This document shows, in pieces, positions 1 through 12,640 of a DNA stretch of 64,000 nt (position 1 is its first letter; every line of letters starts with the position of its first letter). Origin of the DNA: Chamaea fasciata (taxonomy: Eukaryota; Chordata; Aves; Passeriformes; Sylviidae); assembly GCA_029207755.1 (NCBI GenBank), contig JARCOQ010000006.1:72080093-72144092 (forward strand), written 5' to 3'. Under the pieces are notes generated by a model. It saw only the letters and a list, made by a program, of their open reading frames with translations, searched no databases and had not been told where the DNA came from. The translations under genes were made by a program, and so were the position numbers.

Positions 1-3000
1 CATGAAGCGAATAGGAGTTACAGTGAGGGTCTGAAGGGGGTGGGGGACAATGAATCCCTGCTGAAGACTTTGTTTTAACGGTATAAAAGTTACACACAGA
101 TGGATGCAGGAACGGGGTGAGTGTAGCCAACAACATGGTTTGACATTTAAATGAGGAGTACTTCACCGTAGTTGTGGTTGAGACACAAGACATGAAATCC
201 TTCACCATTATTTAAATACTTTTTAAGAAGCCTGTGAGATCTGGTGTGCCTTTGCTCCAGTACTGATTCCAAATAATCCTTCTTCAAAAGATCAAATCGC
301 AGTCTCACAAGTGCCTTCAAGGTGGGAAGTCCATTTGGGTTAAGTGTTTGCTTTCAGTTGCGAGTAACCCCTGAGGGACCAGTGCTGTGGGTTGTTTTTC
401 CAGCTCCCCAGTTCTCCTGCACAGAGTGAAATCCTTGAGCAATATTCCCCAATATCTGGTGAGAGTGTGTGTGCACGGTGTGTAGGCTTGCTATGTTAGG
501 AATCTTTGGGTGCTTTTACTACCCTACTAACAACATACAATACATTCAGCATCAATTTCATTCCCCTTTTAATTTAGAAAAGGAGAACTTATGGTCCCGA
601 ATGTATGGCTCACTTTTCATATGAAGTATTGTATTTCTGTGATTTATTGAGATATTAACATGGAAATGGTGATGTTAAACAATACTTGGAATAGCTCTAA
701 AAGTGTAGTGGGAATCATGATTTCATAAGAAGAAAATTAGTTATGTAGGTAACATTATTGTATAATTTCCCAGGGGATTTCTGCATCAGGCAAGGTTTTA
801 TTATATCCTAAAACAAAGTTGCTTGCACTCACTTTAAATATAAAGTACTGCTGAATATGACAATATCATAAGGCTGCTCACAGTACAAGCAAAGACATCT
901 GTTAATGGTACCATGAATAGTTATGAACTGTGGTACTCAAATGGCTTTGCCAGCAAAGCATTGCCTCCTAATTTATTTTTATAGCAAATGGATGCCTCAT
1001 TTTTCATGGTTTGGTAGTTTGCATTCAAATGTACCAATAACTTCCAAGGCAATCACTTCTACACAGCATGTTTTATTTGCAAACATAAGATGCAAGGGCT
1101 AATGGTGTGGTGGTTGGTTGTCTTCTCCATCAGCAGTTTTGTATGAATCCTTACATTATTTTTTTGTTTCGTTCATGAAAAGGAATGTGAAACATAAAAA
1201 TATGTTTATTGTATGTAAGGTTCAATTTCATTTCGCATCACACACAAATTAGGAGGGACAAAGGCTTTGTAATTGCATTGTTTGGCCATTCAGTGTGTTA
1301 CTGCTGAACTGGACTTTTTACATCTTGATTTGTTCCTGGAGACATCACCAAAAATTAGAAGGGAACACAAGTGGTTTCAGCTGACACAGAGCAGGCTTCT
1401 GAAGGCTCTTCAATTGAGAAAAGGAGGGAGGCAGCAAAAATTAATTCAACTTCGCCTATATTAATTTTTAGAATTTTTGGTGGTTTTTACTGGAATTAGG
1501 AGGAGTTTGTGATGATGACATGATTAGTAGTCAGCAGCTATTTTCCTGGGCTCTTCAGCCCCTGTGTAGTTTACTGCCAGCTCATCCCCTGAAACCAGCA
1601 TTGTGTGGCTGGAAGATGGGAATGCTGGGCTGCTGGAATACTTGGATTTGGTTGTGGTGAGAGAGCCAGAGTCCATTAATTCCAGCATTGCAGGTCATCC
1701 TCTGTGCCTGGCTCTGCTGCTGGCTCTTTTAAATTAAATTTAGTTCCATTTAGGTGATGCCACTCACCACTGTGGTGTATATGGTGCCATAACAGCTGAG
1801 TTACCTTTCATATTTGAGGGCAGATGAATTGAGTGACTGGGAAAATAATCGACCTAATTATCATAGTAGGACGTGAGGTCTGTGGTGATCTGGATTTAAA
1901 AAGACATTTGGAAGGAAAAAGACAATTGAGGAGCTTATGAAAATGTTGATCAAAAATAAGTTCATCTTATTAAAACCCAAGAATACAAATATGGTTTTAG
2001 AAGGGCACATTTAAGACTTTAGTAGGGGTGCTGGTTGATTTGGGTGATGATTTTTAATTGACATTTCTCTAAGTCTTTTCCAAGCACAGGTTTCCATTTC
2101 CTTGTCACTCTCCCAAAGCAATCTCCTGAGCCTGAAGCCCTGAGCTCCATGTCCACCTAACCAGCCTTGGGGCTAAGTACAGACTGGGATCACGCTGAGC
2201 TGTGCTGCTGCTGCCCCAGAGGGACTCAGCTCTCCACAGGGAATCCTAGGGAAGAGCAGTTTCAGTGACCAGTCAGGTGCTGGAGCGTGATGCTCACCAC
2301 ATGAGAGATGCTCTGTGTCCCACTCTGGGGGCCCTTGTACAGACACTGCTCGAGAATTGCATTTAAGATTACAATTTCATTCTGGTGTTTATTGTAACTA
2401 ACCTATAGATTAATCTTGGATGGCTGAAAGCTGTTACTTTCTCTTTGCCTTTTTTCCCCTCTTACAGTTTCAGAGTACCTTGAGTATCACTTCCCCAGTG
2501 AAACCCTCCCATAGCACTGAAGCCCTAGCATTTTGAAAGGATCACTTTATCCCACTCTTGGATAAAAGAGGGGAAAAAATAAACCAAAAAAAGGTGTTTC
2601 TGACAAAATTGTTCTCAATCCAGCTTTGTCATTCTGAACCACTCAGCTTTGGGATTTCAGCTAATTGAAGATGCTTCAATTAGGTCACCAAAGCCCTTTC
2701 TCCACAAGCCCACTGCTGCTTCAGCTGCAGCAAGAGCTCCATTGCGATTCCAAGTAGCTTGAGGAAAGATGCTGCCGTGCCTGCCCTTGCATTCTGTAAC
2801 TCAAAATAACAACCACAGTAAGCCTCGGAGTGGCACGGCCAAAGCAAAAGCCACATCAAGATCCTGTTGTAGCAGATCCAAGATCCAATTCTTGGAGCAG
2901 ATTGAGTTTGGGACGCTGTGGACAGATGCCGAGAAGCAGCCTGGCAGCTAAATAACTTTATTGTCTCTGTTCTGCAGCTCCTCTCCCTTTCCACTATCAT

Positions 3001-6000
3001 CACCCCTTTGTACCTGTTGTAAAGTGCAGCCTGGTAGCTCCCATTTAGATCTTTTCTGAATTACATAATGATGAAATACCCTATTAACAAGGCATTTTTC
3101 TCTTGTGGTTCTGGCTATGGGTTTGAGATACAGTGTAATTAACCACACTTATGATAATAGATATTTTTAGAGCAGTAGCAGTAAAAAAAGCTGGGCCTGC
3201 AGAACCTGAGCATGCAAGTAACACTTTTCTTGCATGACTCCTCTGGCAAAGGCCTTTTCCTTGTGCTGGAGCAGAACTTCCCGGGAAGTTCACCAATATC
3301 CCATTATGAGGGTGTGTCATTTGAGCCACCCTTGCTAGATGTGCTTTGCCTGGTGCCCCACTCAGGCCATCAGTGCCAAGTGGCGCTGACTGTGATTTGT
3401 CACTGATGAAGTCCAGAGCAGGCTAAAAACGGGAGCTGTGGCACTGCAGGGGATATGGATCACATCTGGTTAGTGCTCAGTGACTGTGTGCCACAGAAAC
3501 CAATTGGACAGAAGACTGGGGGCTCGCTGGCGAGTAAAGCTCAGCTCAAGATGTGATCAATCCACCAATCTGTGGTGACAGAATAATACATTAGCACAGA
3601 TTGATCCTCGAGCTACACTAAATCAGGTTAAATCCTTGTCCTTGGGTGAGTGTTTTACAGAAACACAATCTACATGTGATTTCTTTCGTTTCTGTTAAAA
3701 TTCTTTAAATGCTGTGTCTTTCTTTAACACCTTCATTGCCAAAACTGCTTGCCAGTTTTCACCCTGTACTGTGCTGAATTTTACCCCAGAAATATGTATA
3801 GTAGTAATTTTGTGAGCAGTGAGCTGCAAGCTAATTGTAACCATTCTCTGTGAACTCCTCCTTGAATTTCAGTTCTGCAGGCTTGATCCAAGATGATGTT
3901 TGTCCTCTGAGGGTGCCAAAGGGTGAAGGGTTGTATCAGTTCAGATGTTGTTTTATCTATGTGTCTAGCACAGATTTGTTGTCTGTGAGGATGTGCATTT
4001 TTGAGGGTGCCCTGCTTCATCTTTTTATACTTGCCTTGGGGAAATGCCATTGTCTGTGGTGACTCTATAAAACAGGATAAAATTGTGAGAATTAAAAATT
4101 ATAGATTCAGTAAGACTTATTTTTTGAAAGGCCAAAGCATGGTGGTCTCCTGTATGCATCTGGATGGCAGCTGTTCAAGAGCTGTGTGAAACCTGCTGCT
4201 GCCTTTAGTTGTTTGACTTCAGAATATGCTTGGAAAATATGTCAATAATCTTATTGGGCTGCCAGTACAAGGAATGGTAAGTGCAGCATACTGCAAACTT
4301 GTGATCATCCAGCTGGGATACAGAGTCTGCTGCTGGTGTTTTGGCTGTATAAGGACAACAGTAATCTTAAGCAAGTCTCCGAGAAAATTAATTATGCTCT
4401 TTGGCATGTATGATACCTAATTAGATTATTTCATTACTGTGTCATGCTTAGCAATCACATTCCTATTTTTATCTCCGAAAGAAAATCAAATTGTTCTTGT
4501 TGATACGTATTCAGAGTTGATTGCACTTGTCTGTCAGAGGCACTGTCGAGCCAGGTGACAGAAGCCCTCCTGGGCTGGGCTCCCTGGGAGACAGAGGAAG
4601 GAAAAAGAAATAGGCATGGAAAATAACAACCTGTGTGTTCTGCTACTCCAACCTACTATGACAACTTGAGTGTGTATTTAGGCTGTAATAGACTTGTGAT
4701 CTGAGGCTTAGTTTATAGGAGAAAAAACTTGTACAAGAAAAGAGAAAAATAGAATTAGTACTTGCAACGTGGAACAACTGAGTTTTCCCTGTCATTCTCT
4801 GACTATCTAATATATCTACTTAAAAACAAATGCACACAATTATGTGGATTACGGCCTACTTGGTTGTAGAAGTGCCAATAAAATGCTTGTCCGTGAGTGA
4901 TAGGAAAATGCTGAGTATCTAACTATGATGACATTTGTATCTGGAGCTTTCAGGCTTCTATTGAAGTGGTATTCAGGATGTGACTGACATTTGTCAAAGT
5001 CTTTTTCGCTAGCAAAATACATCATTTACCCTGCTGAGTTGTTTGAGAAGTCTGTAATGCTTCTCTCTGTATGTGAGCAGATAAAATCTACAAGAGTAAT
5101 TAACTAGATTGAAAAGAAAGGGACAAAAGAGAATTCATGTTTTGTTACACAAACTGTCACAAAGGCATTTAGTGGGAAGGTACTTTCCCTTCTCCCTGGC
5201 TAAGATTTAAATGAGGTTATGGCAAAGAGGCACTTTTCAACGACTGAGACTTAATCCTCATAAGGCGATCCTGGTTCTGTCTGGAAGTGGATCATTTGAA
5301 GCACCTCATAGAAAGCACTATGAAATAACTCTGGATTATGAAATCACAAGCATAAATGTCTTTTTGCTTGTACAGCAGTTAGGATCAGGAAGTCCTAATT
5401 GTTTGTAAAGGCTACTTTATTTAATTACTTAAAAATGGAAGAATGGAAAATGGAAGACTATGGAGGAATGAATTCTGCTTTCCTATCACTGTTTCAGATA
5501 ACTTTTTCTTCTACCTGCAATCCAGGAGGTCATACTGTATTCTTATCAAACAAAAGCAGGAGTCCTTAAAACCCCTGAATTAGAGGGGAGCCCAAAAATC
5601 CTTGTCCAGGCTGTTGTCGAGGAAAAGTCCGCCCACTCTCTATTTTCTTTGGGTGGGGAGGATGGTAGCAAAACTTCTTTAATTCAGAAAGCAACCCTCT
5701 GGGCTTCTGCCTAAATAAAATGTATAAATGTATAAAATGTGTATGAGATATGTATTCAGTCATAAACACACTTAAGCAGAGTAGTCTTCTGGGGCAGGGA
5801 AGATATTTTTTGGGGGGGTTGTGTTTTCTTGTTCTTCTCCTCTGGTTTTATCCTTTATTTCTCCATTTCTGGACTCCTGCTACAGTGTAGCCCTGAATTT
5901 CTCAGCTTTGCTGGGAATTGACATATATAATTCTTAAATAGCCCATTGCTTCAATGCCAGTCATTAGTCTACCCCATGTTTGACATTGTCTGCTAATTTT

Positions 6001-7675
6001 GTAATGAAGTACTTGATGTTCGGTGTCTTATTGTATCATGGAAAAGCAACAACTTAGTCCAAAGCAATACTTGTAACCTTCTTCCATGCCTGAGGAAGAG
6101 TGAGGCAATTAAAAATGCATCTCTTGAAATGGGTGAGTACACACATCTCGGGCTGCTTGCAGACGTGGCTCTTGCAAATTTAAGGTGGTCAAAATTCATT
6201 AAGGTTCTGAAATTCAAGTGATGCAGATTTCCAACGTGGATGCTGCCTGCAATAACAATGGCAATTCCAGGTTTGGGAATAAGGCTGATTGTTATGAGAA
6301 GCAGCAGTGGTGTATAATTCTCTTCTGGCCAAATGCCACACGTTTTTAAATGCATTACCTTTCGTGTACCGTGTCTTCGCCAGGTCACTATTGGATTTCT
6401 ATTGCTTTGTCTGGGGTAAGACTTTCCTGCCAGCCAAAAGGTTCTCATGATTGCTCCAGCTAATCAGTGCTTCAGAAGTTCAGCATAAATCCATTGAACT
6501 CGCGTGAGTCAAGCAGAACTCTGACATGCCTGTAAATTAAATTACTGCGAGTGGTCCAGCTCAGCTTAATTATGTTATTCCTAACTGAGAGAGTTCAGCA
6601 AGTGTGTTTATTAATCTCCAGCTTTGGGAGCACTAGATACAAATTGTTTTGGAAGGGCAAGGTGGGTCTCTAAGCCTTCAAATCGAGAGGTAGAGGAGGA
6701 ACAGATGGCAAAAGTGTGATGCTTTCAAATACCTAAATATGCATTTTTTGAAGGGCTGGCTTTCTAGTTCAGAGTGCTGGGATTCTAGAGAGGTAAAATA
6801 GAGGCTGTATATATCCTCTGTTTTCCACAGAGTTAGAAAATCCATTCCTCTGTGCCAGTCCAGAGATGTTTGCTGACTCTGTGGATTGTCAGCCTCGTTC
6901 TTTTCTCCTGCTGCAGAGGACCTTTACATATCCTTGTGGAAAGAAGGAATGCAAGAAAGCCAAGTGGAATAAACACATAAAAAGAGAAATCCATTAGCTA
7001 GGATCTAAAGCATCCAGGAATTTATATATATTAGAAGCCAAAATGTGCATTTTTGTCCATTCTGCTCCTTTGGTTGACATTTATCTATAGGCGTTATGTA
7101 AGAAGAATTGGAAATAATTGGTATTTAACAAATTACTATCCTGTTTCTAAAAGTCAAGAACTGGGTGCCAATTTTCCTTTTGTAAAAAAAAAAAAGATTT
7201 AGAAAATAACAGCAGTCAGTGATTATGGATAAATATAGGTGAGAAACGGTAGTGCTTAAACAAAATAACTCCTTTTTCCTTCCATTGTGTTGTTCATGAT
7301 GTGCTGTACCTAACATTTCTAGTTTGGGGGCTTCTTACCATTCTAGAAATTGCATCCTGTGAACACTTATGTTGCATTATCCTCCACGGGTTTTGCCATT
7401 AAATTTTTTATGACTCTTTTAAAGTTGTTTTTTTAATTGATTGAAAAAAAAAAGATGTTTGTGTTTCCCTGTTGTTTTGGGGGTTGTTTTTTGAAGTTTA
7501 TTTTAGTATCTGGCACGAATATTTTCCTGGTTGGAATCCACCAGAGAGTTGTTTGTTACTGCCTACAAAGTGTTCGGTGCACTGCTTGTGTGTCCCAAGT
7601 TTCTCACAGACCGTAGCCAAGTGGAAATTGGGAGGGAAATGAGGTATCTGTTCTGCTAAATATGGGTTAATCCGA
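1..7675. other. AT-rich non-coding stretch, no gene recognised
   Basis: I see no coding gene here. Open frames are at most about 150 codons (the longest, on the minus strand at 5993-6448, resembles nothing I know), they overlap on both strands, and CpG is rare. No tRNA, rRNA or young interspersed repeat was recognised. The block at 6450-6620 has a regulatory look and is listed separately. The stretch is intergenic or intronic. An unrecognised short exon cannot be excluded by eye. Confidence 0.6.
6450..6620. promoter_or_regulatory. Candidate conserved non-coding element
   Basis: This block is non-repetitive and rich in homeodomain-type cores. A perfect TTAATTA lies at 6566-6572, and TAAATTAAATTA-like sequence precedes it near 6535-6545. 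The text has no low-complexity drift and no long open frame. Such composition is typical of vertebrate conserved enhancers in gene deserts, but conservation was not tested and motif density alone is weak evidence. Confidence 0.22.
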
Positions 7676-7833
7676 GGTGGAAGGGATCTGAGGAGATCTT
7701 TAGCCTGGCCCCCTGCTCACAGCAGGAGCAGCTCTGACATCAGAATGAGCTGTTCTGGGCTTTTCCCACTCAGGTAACTGGGATAACCCGTGAGGGTGAA
7801 GCCTCTGCAGCCTCCCTGGGCAGGGGCTTTGTG
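7676..7833 (-). mobile_element. Old CR1 LINE 3' fragment, minus orientation
   Basis: Read on the plus strand, this segment follows the reverse complement of the CR1 3' region. A 'gaagggatctgaggagatct' type opening is followed by 'ccccctgctcacagcaggag', then a degenerate stretch corresponding to the leucine-rich CR1 body, ending near 'cagcctccctgggcagg'. The match to the remembered CR1 pattern is imperfect, with many substitutions, so it is an old copy. CR1 elements are 5'-truncated non-LTR retrotransposons and this fragment has no coding capacity. Boundaries are approximate. Confidence 0.68.
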
Positions 7834-8989
7834 AGAAGCAAAGGACAACTCAGCTACGGGAAATGTATTGCCCTAAGGAGCACTGTACTTCAGGGGGATT
7901 TTAAGTGAAGGATTGAATGCTGCAGTGAGGACTGGAAGTGCTGAATTGTCTTAACGTGTAATAAAGATGTGAACGAGTTTGATTTTTTTTTTTTTTAAGC
8001 AAAAAATGCGGGGATTTAAACCAGAAAAATAGAAGGCAGATCATCTGGGAGGTTTGTACTTGGGAGTTAAACTCAGCAATAGAAGTTTCTTTTGTAGAGT
8101 AATCATTTTTTGTTATCAAAATCTGTACATCAACGAAACAAGCCATAGGTTATATTCCATACATTCTTATGTAGCAAGGTAATTTCACAATGCAGTTGCA
8201 AGGGATTTACAGATTTTTGTTAACCTTAAATCAGAATGAAGCAACTAAAGGTAGTTCTGTGGCAAAACCAGAGATAAGGAGCAAGTGTTTTGTTTCCCAG
8301 CTCTCGGAGCTGCCTTAGGAGCCGAGCCTTTGATGACTGCACGAATGCAGTGAAAGCCTTTTTGTTTGCCTCTGTTCAGTAAATAATTGATTAGCAGCTC
8401 CTAATGTGGCTCTAAGAGCTGGAAGCGCTTCCCCTAGCGCTGCCGTGTCACTTGTAATGGAGCTGAAGTAGGACACCGGGTGACACGGGCTGTGCTGGCA
8501 TTTCACCTCAGTGAGTCCCTGTGTGTCCTCACTCCCGACACAGCTCTCGCTACCTGCGAAGCCGTGCTGGCCTCGGACGGTTTTTCTTTCCTTGGAAGCA
8601 AAAGGACAGGCTGGATTATTCTCCCTGTCACTGCATTCAATTCTTCATTGGAATCTAATGCTCAGACACATCGGTGGCTCTTTAACTGCAGTGCTCTCAG
8701 GTGTTACCTGTAAGAATCGCAGATCTCTTGCACCAGGTCTTCAGGCCGTGGGTGGAGTTCGGGTGGGAAACTCCAGGAGCCCGTGGACTCCGTGTTGCAG
8801 TGGCATATGGCAGATGCTCTGCCTCTGGACAGTTCTCAGCTATTCCAGATTTCTACTTGTGTTTAGGTTGTGTAGATCACAGCAGGGAACCGGGGAATAT
8901 CATCAAGGGCTGGAAATCCCAGGAGTTTGGTGGTGGACGTAGTGCCAGTTTGGATGAGGCTTTTTTCATTTCCTCTAGGTTCTACAGTT
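7834..8989. other. Non-coding spacer between two CR1 fragments
   Basis: No gene was recognised. The interval 8300-8960 is somewhat richer in G+C and CpG than its surroundings and contains overlapping open frames of up to 143 codons (8511-8942, plus strand). They lack any recognisable domain. A poly(T) run sits near 7983-7996. Confidence 0.5.
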
Positions 8990-9158
8990 TGGGGATTCTG
9001 GAATGGCCCGCCTGGGGAGGTGGTGGAGTCACCACCCCTGGATATGTTTAAAAAATACCGCATGTGGCACTCGGTGCCAGGGGTTTTTTGAGGTGTTAGG
9101 GCTGGGTTGGACTCGATGATCTTGAAGGTCTCTTCCAACCTAATGATTCTGTGATTCT
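8990..9158 (+). mobile_element. CR1 LINE 3' end, plus orientation
   Basis: The classic CR1 tail can be read directly. 'ggggaggtggtggagtcacc' at 9014-9033 is followed by 'ggttggactcgatgatcttg' at 9105-9124, then the conserved 'tcttccaacctaatgattct' and the terminal 'gtgattct' near 9151-9158. CR1 is the dominant avian non-LTR retrotransposon. It inserts by target-primed reverse transcription, is usually severely 5'-truncated, and ends in a short octamer-like repeat rather than poly(A). The 5' boundary is uncertain. Similarity seems to begin around 8980-8995. Confidence 0.92.
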
Positions 9159-11019
9159 AGGTTTTTTTGGCAGCTCACCTGAAGGTTAAGAAACCCGTTT
9201 CACAATTTTGTCTTCAATACAGGGATAAATATTAAAATTAGTAACTTTACTTAGAATAAAGATTAAATATGCTACATCTGCAGGCTGTGCCTTACTTTGG
9301 AAGTTCTTTGGTAGCCTCACTCCAGCTGCAGCTCTATTTTGTCCTTAATAACCCCAGCCCTCCACTTTTCCCCAAAATTTTAGTGTGATATAATTATGCA
9401 TCCGTTCTTTTATCCACTTGTGTTTAAACAAACAAAAAAAAAAGGAAATAATTTTTTGCTGAGCAGAAGTGTTGAGCAAGGATGAGAGGGAAATAGCTTT
9501 CAGCAAAAACTAATATTCTCTAATTGTTCTCATATTCTTTCATATGGCGAACTTGAGGCATTTTGAGTTTCTGGCAGCACTTTGCCAAATAATGTAAGTA
9601 AAATATTTAACATTTTGTAACACTTTGCGCAAGCCATTAATAACAGCTATAGAGTAATAAGGGTGATAGTAACTCCCTAGGCCTAGCAGGGAATATTCCT
9701 GAACATTCCCTGAGTCATACAATATGCATAACTTATTCAATTTATATTCAATTGGTACATTTGAAAATTATTTGTCATCACTTGTGTGTTCAGAAACTTC
9801 TAATGTACAGACAGTTAGAAGGAGAAAGGGACACTTGTCTGAGGTTTTAAAAAACGCCAAGGGTGAAAACTTTACACCACATTTTTAAAGTGAGCCTGGC
9901 AAATGTTCCCCAGTCTTTGATTCACGTGGCAGTGACCTTTATAGGATTTCTATATGTAACATGTGGCAATTGCCATCAGAATTAAGGGCAGCAGCTGTCA
10001 ACTTTTTTCAGATGTCTGACTTTCAACTTGCCTAAATCTTCCAGATAAACCTACTCTTTGTGAAAGAGCTGAGCAACTCCAGCTTCCAAATGTCTCTTGT
10101 GCCTTGTGTTTCATTTGATGTCTGAAAGACTTCTTTGTCTGCTGAGTCACAGTTCTGATTTAAATCGCGGTAAAAAGTTCTGTGAAACTGTTTATTACTG
10201 ATCCACGTTGGAACTTGATGGGAATTCTTTCCAAATCATACCAAATAAAAGGACTCTAGTCTTAGCAGGCTTTTTCATTCACAGAATAGTACTGAACTAC
10301 ATTTTAAATTTGCACAGAATAAGTTTTGTTATCTGAAGATGGAAGTAACCCAAAGGCAGAAAATTAAAATTATGAACAAATTCATCCAACTAAATCTGAA
10401 TGTAATTTAAAAGGAAGCGATATGCCAAAGTTTTTATGAAGAGTGTTGCTTAATATCTGAGAGTTAAGTATCATAGAAGAGCATATTTCATTTATGGGGG
10501 AAAATTCACTTTATTGAATAATTCATGTTATTTTTTTTCTTGAATAACTCACATTAAAAAGCTTTGATCTGTTTTTTGGTGGAGGCTGGGGGGCTGTGTT
10601 GGTTCATACCAGCTGTCTTGAACTTCCCAGGTCTCAAATGCAGCAGTTTTCCATAGGTACACTGTCAAATTTTGGGGCTTTTATCCATGCACAAGTGGCC
10701 TCTCCCTGTCTAGCGTTAACTGGAAAAAGTGCAGCCAAGAGAGAGCAAGGGAAGGTGTTCAGCTGGCGTTTGCATTTTGGCCTAGAGGAAGAGCAGGCAA
10801 TATCCCATCTGCACCTCCCTGCTGCAATGGGGGCCCAAACTTGCTGAACTCAAAATGGAACTGCTTTATGTTGTTGTTGGTTTTAACCTACTTTTTCTCC
10901 AGCAGCACTGCAATACCATAAATTCCGGTGTAAAATACTGCAGTCAGTGATGGCAGCTGGACTTGTGTGGCTGGAAATGTAGATGACTGATCGTGAACAA
11001 GGACACTTGAATCATTACA

Positions 11020-11460
11020 AGCGCCAGAATAAAACCTAAATTAAATAATTCTCAGGCCATCTAAGAGAACAGCCTTATTGCATACCTGTTATAGCAGCGC
11101 AGCCAATGAATAGAGCTGTCAGTCTTTGTTTTTAGCTTGAACAACAGTCTTCATTGTTAGTCTAATTCTTATAATTTGTATTCCCCGCGGTCAGGAATGT
11201 AAATGGCCTTAAACGTAAGCATTTAGTGCTTAATCCTGATTGTTCTACCCAGCGCTGGCCTTTTCAACTCAACGGTTCTTTGGAGGGAATTAAGTAACCT
11301 TCCAGAGATAAAGTTTCTTCTTTAATTAAACAATATCCCTGAAAGTGCAAAGCGCTTTGCAAGAGCTGCGAGACTGCTGCAGACGCACCAGAAAATAAAT
11401 TGGGTAACTCCCACCTCCCCAGCAGTACGTCTAGCTGCCTTCTCTCCATCTTCCACTCCA
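11020..11460. promoter_or_regulatory. Candidate conserved non-coding element with palindromes
   Basis: The block contains a perfect 10-bp palindrome TTTAATTAAA at 11321-11330 and, 15 bp further on, a perfect 16-bp palindrome at 11346-11361 (TGCAAAGCGCTTTGCA). It is non-repetitive, has a few CpGs retained in an otherwise CpG-poor area, and shows no sustained open frame. This is the kind of text seen in vertebrate enhancers, but no alignment was made. Confidence 0.25.
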
Positions 11461-12389
11461 TTTCCCGATAAGCCCTGAAAATGCATATTCAGTGCAGCAA
11501 TTTATCCTCAACGCCTCAGCGCAGCGCTGCCTTAATTTGCCAATTAACACTTGCCCACTCTCCGGCAGGGCCATCACTGCGCTCATGACTGTTCGAGCAG
11601 CAGTGGGACTGAGCCTGCTCCCTTCTCAGCCCGCTGCTGCCAAGGGGGTTACGGAGAAGGGAAAGGTCTTTCCACCACGGGGCTCTCACAGAATAGGAGA
11701 TCTGAAATCCTTTCTAATTGTCTCAAGTCCTCACACTGACGACAGCTCCGTGAGCTGAAGTTTCTCTGCGCAGTTTCCTTGGCTTTTTAAGCAAATGGAA
11801 TAGAAGAGGAAGAGGTGAATATGTTGAGAGCGGAACATGTGGGATGGCTCCTAAGCAGTAGGAAACGGGACTGGAGAGAAGGGGGAATAGGAAAACTATG
11901 GATTGTACTTAAAACTTTGTTACCAGACCATTGATGACTCCCCTGAACGCTAAACCTTGATGCATTTTTATTTTAAGGCAAGAGATGATATAAACTTGTT
12001 CCCCAAAACGTCCTGCCAATCACCGTGGGTTGGCATGTTTATCCAAAGGGATGTCCCTTCCTTGCGAGCTTTCTACGGCTGCTCGTGAAAGGTCCAGGTT
12101 GATCCTGCGGCTGGTAAATCCAAATATGCCTAAACAGACAATCCAAAAACGTCAGTGGAGAGGAGGATCAAGCCAGTGTGGGGTCTGCTGCCTTCTGAAG
12201 CCAGGCTGCAGTGCTTACAGGGCGAGTGTGGCGATGGCTGGCGCTTGGTTTGCTCCAGGGGAGAGCCCTGCAGTCCAAGTATTTCTTGAGTTTTGCCCAG
12301 AGGCATTCATAAAAAGGGAAATGGGAGTTGGCACTGGAAGAAAAAAAATAAATTGCACGTTGCTAGCTGATAGACCAAGAGGGCTCGTC

Positions 12390-12640
12390 CATTGAAGGGG
12401 AAGTTTTTGCCATTAAAATATGACAAATAAACCACGTGATAAAAATGTAAGAAGCCGCTTTGTTATCTTTGCACTGCAAATTTTTCTTAATCTCACCCAC
12501 GATGGGCAAAAGAGTAAGCAGATACAGCTCTGCCGGTTCTGTTTGGCTCTGAGGTTGGATTAGAGCCAACAATTCCAGAAATTTTTTGCAAGGCACATGG
12601 CTTTTCACTGCAGTCAGACTTCAGCTAAAATACATTTGAG
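12390..12640. promoter_or_regulatory. Candidate conserved non-coding element with E-box
   Basis: This is non-repetitive sequence with a perfect CACGTG E-box at 12433-12438 flanked by AT-rich homeodomain-like text, and several CpGs in a CpG-poor neighbourhood. No open frame of interest lies here. The call rests on sequence texture only. Confidence 0.2.

Noticed and set aside
5993..6448. 151-codon minus-strand open frame
   Set aside because: It has no recognisable family, no sign of splice sites or promoter, and its composition is that of random AT-rich DNA.
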